Origin: Marasmius tenuissimus
Taxonomy: Eukaryota; Basidiomycota; Agaricomycetes; Agaricales; Marasmiaceae
DNA: 64,000 nucleotides
Assembly: GCA_029532415.1 (NCBI GenBank)
Contig: JAQOTA010000069.1
Coordinates: 310,001 to 374,000 of the forward strand
Reading direction: 5' to 3'
The translations under genes were made by a program, and so were the position numbers. How positions within the stretch are numbered: position 1 is the first letter of the stretch; every line of letters starts with the position of its first letter. A model generated the notes under the pieces. It saw only the letters and a list, made by a program, of their open reading frames with translations. It was not told the origin of the DNA and did no database searches. Of the stretch, positions 55,877 to 64,000 are shown in pieces.

Positions 55877-58032
55877 TCAGAAAGAAACCAAAACGGCCTC
55901 CGTGGCAGCCACGTCTAGCCCACCTGCGACTGATACCGTCTCAAAAGACACCTCTCCACCAGCACGACCATCTGCGGTCTCGTAGCTCTGTCCACCCCAC
56001 GTTAATCCAGAGGTATCTTCCGCATGGCTAAAGCATAATCAGCTCATCTAGATAGTTCCCTCGAGCCCGGTATGCAACACTCACGCGATAGCCAACCTCT
56101 TCACCGTCACTTCCGAAGGCCCATCGGAACCAGTAACGTCAAAGTCCAAATGGATGCTGGGGCGCGTTTCGCCGCTCTCCTTCGAGAACGCTTGGGAGTT
56201 TATGAAAACCGCTCGGACCAGCTTGCCGTCTTCGTAGAACCCGTACCCAGCAATCCGGTTGTTGTCGATAGGGATTTCGGATATCTGGGTCTTCCCGCTT
56301 TTCCCGATGGCTTCAGCAGCAATGATTGCTGCATAGTACTGTGGCTGAACGTGCGGTGGCAATGGTTCAGGGAGGTCAGACCCGTCGATAATCGACCGGT
56401 TCAGGGTGGCAGGTTGGATCTACGTGGGGAAGTTGAGTCAACGAAGATAGGGAGGACAACTTGCGAGTCGGTAAAGGGCTTACCAGGTTGTACTTGTAAC
56501 CGATTCCCTCATGGAAGAACACTTTGGTGATGTTGATTGTGCGCCTACAAAAGATCAGCTTGGGCGTACATAAAGGACGCAAAAAGATTCGACGTACGCA
56601 AACAAGGCGTAGTCCAATGTCCACAACGCCGCCCCTTGAAAGTTGTACATTAGTTCACTGGCCCAATCCCCAGTCAGAGATTAGCACGGACCGGCAGTGT
56701 TGAAACATTCGGGCTTCCCTGTAAGATGGGCATTGTAAGAAGGCGACTACGGGGTGTGAAGATAAAAACATTACATGACAGGAGTAACTGTTCGTTTCGC
56801 CAAAAACGTATTTGAGGCCCTTGCTGTTGACCGCCGCGATATCAGGAGCGAACCGGGTGAGGTTGGACCGGACGAATGCTTTTGTCATGAGATCCTGGAG
56901 GAGTGCGTTGCTACCGTTGCAGAAACTTCCGCTGCGGAACACGTGCGCATTGTCATTCAGGCTTGAAGGAGAGTATACACATGAGTGGTACGCACCTATA
57001 GAGATGTTGGGAAATTCTGCTCGAAGTCTGAGCGAACAACTAGAAGTCGAAACATCGAAGGAATCTCACGTCGTGATCAGAGAACCAGGCTCAGAGTCAA
57101 GGATCCCGTTTTCAAAGATAGTTTGTGCGGTGAAACCATCGGCAGGGCCACTACTGGAGAATCCGCCTGCAAGGAACTTGGTGTGCGAAGTCGGAGTAAT
57201 ACCCGCAACATCCGAGATGTTACTAGCGAAATCCGTCCATCTACAATCGACACTGTTAGAAACGGCGATGCAGAAAAAGAGAAATAGCACATACTCGGTG
57301 GTATACTCTGCGACAGTATAATTCGTCGGTCGGAAACCAATCTTACTGAATAAATTTCCTTCGTTCCCGATCTCGATAAAATCCAACTTGATGCCCGCGT
57401 CTGTTATTTCTGGAGAAGCAAAAGCTTCTGCGATGGATTTTGCTTCAAGAAAAGCAGCCGTGAGGTTATTTTGGCCGAAATTGACTCCCCACGAGACGTG
57501 AGTATCTAGAGGGTACCAGGAGATGATCAACCTCTCATCCCACGCGAAATGAGGTCAGAGTTGGACGTACTTGGAGGTAAGAACCTCGCTGTTCTATAAT
57601 ACGCGTCTCCGACGACAATCTGAGTGGCCTCGGGATAGGGTGCTATCGTCGTTGGTGGAAGGAAAACAACCTGTGGGACCTGTCGGAGCTCAGAGGTAAG
57701 TTTCATACGCATACCCGAGACGAATTAACAGAGTTACTAACCTCTAAGTCCTTGTTGAAATTCGTATGATCTTGTGAATTCGCCCCAATTCTGATATCAG
57801 GGGGTTCCCCGGTAATTTGGACTATGTTGTCGAGCGTGTTGAATAGGAACTCGTTCCTCTCGTTCAGTCCGGCCCAGTCCGTCCAGCGGTCTTGCTCGAT
57901 CGAGAATGAAACGAGAGCTGGAGTCACGACAAAAGCTCCAGTAGGAGCTTGAGTCGAGAGAGGAACGGTGACGGCGAGCGTTAACGCTGCCTGAGCTAGA
58001 GAAAGAAGAATGGCCTGTATGCGGATTGGCAT
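55877..58032 (-). CDS. Secreted glycoside hydrolase family 79, copy 3
   Basis: This third paralog has the same exon plan. It has a signal peptide (LLSLAQAALTLAVTVPL), SFSIEQDRWTDWAGLNERNEF and IRIGANSQDHTNFNKDLE, then HVSWGVNFGQNNLTA. FIEIGNEGNLFSKIG carries the acid/base Glu and VFGETNSYSC the nucleophile Glu. Then come LWTLDYALFA, FHEGIGYKYNL and YYAAIIAAEAIGKSGKTQI, ending VLVSF at 55877. It is closer in sequence to copy 1 in several exons. A TATAAAGAG box (58073-58081) lies about 45 bp before the ATG. It is separated from copy 2 by the header-kinase relic and the GNAT gene. Confidence 0.86.
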
Positions 58033-58072
58033 TCTGTGAATCAGGATGGGTTGAAAAGCCTTCGTTCTCCAT

Positions 58073-58081
58073 CTCTTTATA
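58073..58081 (-). promoter_or_regulatory. TATA box of GH79 copy 3
   Basis: TATAAAGAG on the minus strand, about 45 bp upstream of the start codon at 58032. Confidence 0.5.
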
Positions 58082-58640
58082 CATTTTGTTTAAGGTTCTT
58101 CTCCCGTTCAGATCTTTGTCCTCTGTTCTCGTGTTCTTGCGGGAACTGATCAGGAAAGACTAAGTGGAGTCATTTCTATGTCCCATGGCCCACAGTATCC
58201 ATTCGGTACTCGTAGAAATGACCGAGAAAGGCACAGTTGGTGGTGGTTCTTGATCAACAGTGGATTTGGCGGCCCGGCTACCCGGTCTTCCCAAATAACG
58301 AAGTTCCAAACATTTTATTTGTCGTTTTCCCCGCTACAATCCCGTCTATGACGATAGCAGGTGGATCTCATCAGTTCGTCGAAAGGAACTTGACGGAATT
58401 TGGACCTGAGCATATGATTTATTGGAGAATACGGTCAGTGTCCACTGTTGGAACTGTGGAATACGGGAAGAGAGAGCGTGCAGTGCGTCAAGGAAATTAG
58501 GCTTGGCGAGGGAGTCACGGTAATGTAGTAGGTCCAAAAGATAAATGAATGCAAGTGGTAGAATGGCATGAGTTGTTCAGTCAATAATGAAGGGAGTGCG
58601 TGCAACGAAAGGCTTTCTCGGAAATGAACTCCGAGACCGT

Positions 58641-59284
58641 TCAGCCTTGTCGCCGTCGAACAACGGAAAAGCCGGAAAGAATCATGACCAAGGACGTGAT
58701 AAGTATAGACATGAAGAGTGGGTTCCCGATAGTGTTCGCGAGTGCGCCATTCTGGCAAGCGCTACATGACCAGCCTGAAGACGTGCGTTAGTGAGGTTCA
58801 CAACAGATTGAGATGGATTGCCAGTATCCAGAGATCTATGTTTAACAGAATCATACGTACCACTTGATTGAGCGGTGTACGCCCCAGGAGTGTATAACCC
58901 AAACTTCAAGTTCTGGTTCGGGGTAAGAAGCCCTCCCTTGATTCCCACTCCCATTCCCCTCTCGTCGTGCACCTGAAGATTATACTGACCCACAGCTAGA
59001 GGCGTCTGAGGGTGAGCCTCTTGGTAGCTATACAGGTCCCAAACAACCGACGTCGCGTCCCCGGGAATTGTTCCGTCGTCCGATGGACCCACGGGATAAG
59101 TGAAACCATTTTCGCCGACTGCTTTGACAGTCAACGAAGCAGGGGTCGATAGAATTCCAGATGCACTCCAGGCAAATGTAACGGGCTGACTAGGGTCGAT
59201 TTTGAAGAAGGAAGTGGAAAATTGAGGGGGTTGTGTAAAAGAGATGAGACCAGCAGGTGCCGAGTCTGGGATGTCCTGGCTCAT
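58641..59284 (-). CDS. DUF7137-like cell-surface protein with C-terminal membrane anchor
   Basis: There are two exons, 59284-58861 and 58774-58641 (intron GTACGT...CTAAC...CTTCAG). They give 185 aa. The first exon is a beta-rich domain: AGLISFTQPPQFS, TFAWSASGI, VVWDLYSYQ, VGQYNLQVHDERG, FGLYTPGAYT. The second adds WSCSACQNGAL and a hydrophobic helix (FMSILITSLVMILSGFSVV) followed by RRRQ. The FGLYTP plus Cys-x2-Cys plus membrane helix pattern fits fungal DUF7137 proteins. No signal peptide precedes the first ATG, so an upstream exon may be missing. Reading on without splicing gives a frame that lacks the membrane segment. Confidence 0.65.
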
Positions 59285-60119
59285 GTTGCACGAGATTTTC
59301 GGCCTAGTACTTGACGATTGTTCAGGCGGAGACCGAGTTCCTGTTGGTGCGTTCGGCTAGAGCCAGAGGAGCGGTCGACTTGAGAGCAGGAAGAGATCTA
59401 TATAAGAGTTCCGGCGAGAACTGACCGTCGTGTTACCCCGTTGAATCCGTGACGGTCTGCGGGTAGTTCTCGCGGCTGCGGATTGGATGCCGATGAATTG
59501 TTAGGCTCGAGTTGCACCCTTGTTGGAACTGAGTATTTTGTGAATCCTACGCTCTTAGCCCGAGCACAATGCCCCATGCGAATGGCGTGGTCCAAATTGA
59601 CTCACCAACCGGAGAAGACACGCGGAAAGACAATGCCACGCTGGTGTTGCAAGGGGGCCGGATTTCGATTGGTCAAGAAGTGTTGAAGAAAGTTGAAAAC
59701 GTTGAACTCTCGGCGCTCGCGATGATGGGAAGAGGCTGAGGGCAAAGGGTAGGCAAAGTTTAAGCTGTCTGGGATAGGATCATAGACGCTCGCAGCAGCC
59801 TGACCAGCGCTAAGCGCCTCGGATTTTGCCGGGCCCAGCGTCTTCTGACTTGCCTCCAGTTCATGGCCTCCCCGATTGCTTCTCAGCTTCCTCTCCGCGA
59901 GATTACCTGCCCTTGGAGGAATCCAATCTTTATTGGTGCGTCTTCTATTGCCTTTTTCTGTCATATACATTACTTGACGGATGCCGCAGTTCACTTTTGA
60001 AGTCTGGAGTTCGAGCTCGCCGAAATAGATTCGAGTAGCTTTCTCGTTGCTCTAGCAATGCCTTCTCGCCTCAAGGGAGTGATTTTTGGAGCGGCGAGGG
60101 AGCGAAAGGACATACTGTA
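59285..60119. other. Intergenic; one weak minus-strand frame
   Basis: A TATATAG lies at about 59400, about 115 bp before the DUF7137-like ATG, and may be its promoter. A minus-strand frame at 59602-59994 (up to 130 aa) has no recognised motif and no splice partner. I treat it as doubtful. Confidence 0.35.
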
Positions 60120-60739
60120 GTGGCAGCTCTGACCTCAGCTGAACTCCAATGCATGATGTGGCACGTCGAGGGGTCCGAGGTTCAGGTTACAGGTTGCGGT
60201 GCACAGTATCTTGAACTGATGAATGCCACCTCAAAATATAGGAGCGTGCCGTTCGCCACTGCACTTTCAAGACTCGTGGAGAGATACCGTGACAAGATGA
60301 TCGCATCCCCGAGTCCGATGCTCAACTCTGCTTCCCAAAACCTCTTCGACTCCACCATTCATCCCCGATTACTTGCAGCTACAATTAAGGCCAATAACAC
60401 GCTATACGGGTCTCAAGACATTGTTGAGTTGCTCTACCCAGAGCGTAGTACGGGACAGGACAGGACTTTGTGGAGTGCGAGAGGCTTGATCAAATCATGG
60501 CGTTGATGGTCGAATCTTTTGAGGTTGGGATCTACACTACGAGCATCAGCATGAACGACCTCAATTTGTTCACGAAAACGGCACCCGAAGCGCGACGGTG
60601 TCATCCAGAGGCTTGGCGACGGAAGATGGTTAGAAAATTGAGGAAGAAGGAATTGACAGGACGGAGACTGTATTGGGGACTATGGGATGACAAGGGTGCC
60701 GTTATGCTAGAGGCTCACGGTTATCGGTGCGCCGTTTGA
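60120..60739 (+). pseudogene. Unknown gene with a short-repeat frameshift
   Basis: Two frames abut. The first runs from 60120 (ALTSAELQCMMWHVEG, IHPRLLAATIKANNTLYG) to 60506; the second continues (ECERLDQIMALMVESFEVG, WRRKMVRKLRKKEL) to 60739. They meet in a GGACAGGACAGGAC stretch near 60452-60465. Removing one 5-bp unit would join them into one protein-like frame. No ATG opens the first frame until 60152, so an upstream exon may exist or be lost. The family is not recognised. Confidence 0.4.
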
Positions 60740-61717
60740 TTATCATCGCAATTTCTTCTTGACATGTATGAAATTCCGATAGGTCAAGACAATATATAGA
60801 GGCGTTCCGAAGTTTAGGAAAGACGAAGGAATCGACTGCCAAACCAAGTATGTGACTCTTCCGAATGCTGGCACGATGTCGGTGAATGAATAGGTGTTCA
60901 AGCTTCAAGTTTCAACCAATGCGGTATTCGAATCGGCCTCCATATGCAGAACATCTGATACTTACAGGGCTGCTAGCGTGAAGTAATCTGGCAGCCCGAG
61001 AATCGGCTCTCTAAATTATTCTCGTCGGTCTCCTCTCTTCAACGTTCTGTTCAAGCTCAAGGCAAACACCCCTAAACGTACCCACCCATCGACTACCGAG
61101 GTGTGCGCGCGCGTCGGCCACGAAAAAGAGATGGCTTGTCTCTGGTGTCAACATCTTCTCGGACCGTCCATTACAAACAGCACCCCTTTCATTGGGCAGA
61201 GATACAACTGGCCAATCACTGTTAGGACCAGATGTTTGAATGTCATCCACCTCCCCCTCATTCCTCTCACCTGCATACTCAACGGGCTTGGGATTTCCCC
61301 CTGATTCGCCCCGCTTTCTCATGGTTGCAATCCGTGATTAAGAAGCAACACCCTCAGTAAGATCGTTACATGAATGGGACATCTTCGAGACGAGGGAAGC
61401 GTGGTATACATAGCCCGAGTTTAGCAGTACTTCAACAGCCCGGCCTTCGCTTGACTTATACTGTCGATCACATCTCCTCCCGCATCACCGTATGGACGGG
61501 CCACTGTGGAGCCCCGCACTATACCCTGATCACGCGTTGAGAGTACCTCAGGTACCACCGTCGTCAACACAATTCAAGAGCCTGTCTGCTGACACCTGCG
61601 GGAATTTTTTTCTCTCTTTGTATCCATGTTTCCGGTGGCTTAGTCTTGGCCTCGGATTAGCGGGTTCTCGTCACGACATATAAACCTACAGTGTCCTTCG
61701 CTGGACCGGCTACAAGG
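60740..61717. other. Intergenic, about 1 kb, promoter of the MFS gene
   Basis: No gene is recognised. Short frames on both strands lack support. Confidence 0.4.
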
Positions 61718-63387
61718 ATGGCATCCCCTTCACGACCGGACGACAATATGTTGTCTGATGGCGACTCCTCCAACGCCAAAGTTTCCTTCGAACATCAGGA
61801 AGAGGCGAAGTCTCGGTAAGTCTTCACCGGATACAGTAACCAAATTTTCGTGCTCATAATTCGAATGAAGATATGGCCCATTCGACCCCAAAGCGGAGGC
61901 GAGACTCCGTATGAAGATTGATTGGATGATTATCCCAACTGTGTCGGTGTTGTATCTCTTTTGCTTTATCGATAGGGCCAACATCGGTGAGTCGCCAACT
62001 TCCTTCGGTTTGAGAACGTCACTGAAATCTTCACCGTTCTAGGTAATGCACGACTGGCTGGTCTCGAAAGAGATCTTCACCTGCAAGGCTACGACTACAA
62101 CATGATCCTATCAGTCTTCTACATCTCCTACGTTCTGTTCGAAATCCCTTCCAATATCATCTGCAAGAGGGTCGGTCCCGGATGGTTTATCCCAGCTATT
62201 ACGCTCCTGTTCGGTGGTACATCCATAGCAACCGCGTTCGTGCATACCAAGGCGCAAATCTCTGGTGTTCGTTTCCTTCTGGGTGCGTTTTCGTTGTTTG
62301 GTACAGATGACATGCGCTGACTTGAAGCCCGCTAGGTATATTTGAGGCTGGAATGATGCCAGGTATCGCGTACTATTTGTCAAGATGGTACAGAAGAAGT
62401 GAACTCGCCTTCCGCCTTGCTCTCTATATCGTCAACGCACCATTGGCTGGGGCTTTTGGTGGTCTCTTGGCGTCCGGAATTCTCAAACTTTCCCATTTTG
62501 GCGGCGTGCACGAATGGCGCATGATTTTCGCGATCGAAGGCATCGTCACATGCGGTCTCGCACTTCTCGGTTTCATCACACTCACTGATCGGCCGGAGAC
62601 CGCAATATGGCTGAACGCAGAAGAGAAGAGCCTCGCCGTGGACCGTGTCATGTCTGAGCGTGTAGGACAGACCGAGGTGCTCGACAAGCTTGACGTGCCG
62701 AAAATCATAAAAGGAATCTTTAATCCCGCTACTCTCGGTGTCTCGTTCATCTTCCTTCTGAACAACGTCACCGTTCAAGGCCTCGCGTTCTTCCTCCCCA
62801 CCATTGTCCGAACGATCTACCCCCAGGCCAGCGTAATCTCGCAGCAACTGCACACCGTCCCACCCTGGGTCGTTGGAGCATTCTTCACACTCCTTCTGCC
62901 CTTCTTCGCCTGGAGATACGACCGCCGACAAATCTTCATGATCATGTCAGTGCCGTTCGTTATGATAGGCTACATCATGTTCCTCGCGTCTGACAACCCG
63001 CAAGTCCGATACGCAGCTACATTCATAATCGCCGTCGGAGCTTTCTCCTTCGGATCGCTCTGTAACGCCCAGGTCTCTGCCAACGTTGTTTCGGATACAG
63101 CGCGTGCGGCTGCGATTGGAACGAACGTCATGTTTGGGAATATCGGTGGACTGATATCCACATGGAGTTTCCTGCCGTTCGATGGACCTGATTTCAAGAT
63201 TGGGAACGGGCTCAATTTGGCGACTTCGAGTGTGACACTGATCGTTTGTATCGGGTTGTTGGTGTGGATGGTGGCGGACAACAAACACAGGGATAAGAGA
63301 GATGCGAAGGTTGAGTTGGAGGGGTTAGATCAGAGGAAGATTGAGGATATGGACTGGAAACATCCGGAATTCAGGTGGAGACCGTAA
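61718..63387 (+). CDS. MFS transporter, anion:cation symporter (Dal5/allantoate permease-like) family
   Basis: There are four exons: 61718-61815, 61871-61986, 62043-62282 and 62336-63387. They give 501 aa. After a polar N-terminus comes the first helix (MIIPTVSVLYLFCFIDRANIG) and the family signature around NARLAGLERDL and YNMILSVFYISYVLFEIPSN. About 12 membrane helices follow, ending with a cytosolic tail (DMDWKHPEFRWRP) usual in the family. Members carry small organic anions or vitamins such as allantoate, nicotinate, biotin or pantothenate with protons across the plasma membrane. The substrate cannot be told from sequence alone. All intron joins keep the frame. Confidence 0.92.
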
Positions 63388-64000
63388 ACGGTTTTTATGT
63401 TCAGCCGCTTGGGGTTTTTCTATCCTGTGTTTGGTCGTTCTTACCGAAAGCTCTGATTGTTTACTTTACGGTTGTACTCATCTTGGAAAATGATGTAAGT
63501 ATACGATTTTTGCCTTGTAATGATAGAAATGTATAGCACGGTCATACGAACTTGATGCGAACCACCGTTGCACATGTACACCGCTTGTTGAAAACGATAA
63601 ATACATACGTCGGCGGCAATAACTGAATCGCAGGGGGGCAAGTCAGTCAGAATGAGACGTCCACTCGAAAATTAACATACGAGGGAAAGCCGGGGCGAGG
63701 GATATTGCTCCGTCTGTAAAATGTGCCCAGCAAAAGTTGTACGCGATACCGTCGCACTGAAAGGTTGGGTCGTCTCTGAACGATCCTGTATGGCGTTTCG
63801 TGGAAGTTGGTATAAGGAGGCCACACGCTACACGGCGAAATAAGCACTTGTGTGTCGCGAATTACGTTGCTGAACTCACCAAAACTCAATCCAGCCAGGC
63901 CGATAAGCGTGTAAAAGTGAGTCAATGCCCGCGTAAGGGTGCGTGTGATGGACGGGCGGCGATTGTAGGAAAGTCTAAGCGTTCAGCGTCAATACAAGCT
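63388..64000. other. Window end; no supported gene
   Basis: A minus-strand frame at 63647-63925 (MTHFYTLIGLAGLSFGEF...) has a possible splice donor after TLIGLAGLS and may be an exon of a gene running in from outside the window. It cannot be judged from here. Confidence 0.3.

Noticed and set aside
55504..56031. Plus-strand 175-codon frame
   Set aside because: Its second half is antisense to the last exons of GH79 copy 3 and the first half has no coding features.
59602..59994. Minus-strand 130-codon frame upstream of the DUF7137-like gene
   Set aside because: It has no motif, no splice partner and no link to neighbours; kept only as a note in the intergenic entry.
1..64000. Search for CRISPR arrays, rRNA operons and tRNAs
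   Set aside because: This is a eukaryotic nuclear window; no regularly spaced repeats or rRNA were seen. tRNA genes could not be excluded by eye, but none was recognised.

Overview
The window looks like nuclear DNA of a filamentous basidiomycete, probably an Agaricomycete. Genes are split by many short introns (mostly 45-65 nt, GT-AG with CTNAC-like branch sites). The gene content also fits: XlnR-like Zn2Cys6 regulators, F-box/LRR-type proteins, fungus-specific kinase remnants, secreted GH79 enzymes, bestrophin-like channels and Dal5-type transporters. Gene models were built by hand by joining reading frames at splice signals and checking that the joined frame stays open and matches paralogs or family motifs. 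Species identity cannot be read from the sequence.

Layout. 0.6-7.6 kb: two tandem paralogous Zn2Cys6 transcription factors (minus), each with 14 exons at matching positions. 8.2-10.4 kb: a bestrophin-like anion channel (minus). 11.6-13.0 kb: two small uncharacterised genes. 13.5-23.2 kb: a divergent pair of large low-complexity proteins, one ending in a J-like domain with an HPD motif. 24.3-26.2 kb: mitochondrial HSP60 behind a heat-shock element. 26.7-38.8 kb: a tandem array of five minus-strand genes, four intact and one broken. Each encodes a ubiquitin-like, Crinkler-type header joined to a protein kinase-like domain. An unrelated 653-aa gene (plus) sits inside the array. 39.5-44.6 kb: an F-box protein, a tiny PMP3 proteolipid gene and a TCAB1/WRAP53-type WD40 protein. 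44.7-46.6 kb: a decayed fungal kinase (FunK1-like) fragment, hairpins and an unknown ORF. 47.0-58.0 kb: three GH79 glycoside hydrolase paralogs (minus), interrupted between copies 2 and 3 by a frameshifted header-kinase gene and a GNAT acetyltransferase gene. 58.6-63.4 kb: a DUF7137-like membrane protein, a frameshifted unknown gene and an MFS anion:cation symporter.

The most interesting region is the header-kinase array. The window carries two distinct lineages of genes with the same order (ubiquitin-like header, then kinase-like domain). One is amplified in tandem with its spacers; the other is a single copy between 110-bp direct repeats, broken by a 10-bp tandem duplication. This suggests rapid birth and death of a conflict- or effector-type family.

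Two 630-bp copies of an apparently undescribed non-autonomous transposon lie in opposite orientation 5.5 kb apart. No difference was seen over the stretches compared. They have 6-bp terminal inverted repeats and perfect 9-bp target-site duplications. One copy sits in the kinase-array spacer, whose empty site survives in sister spacers; the other sits in the shared promoter of PMP3 and the TCAB1-like gene.
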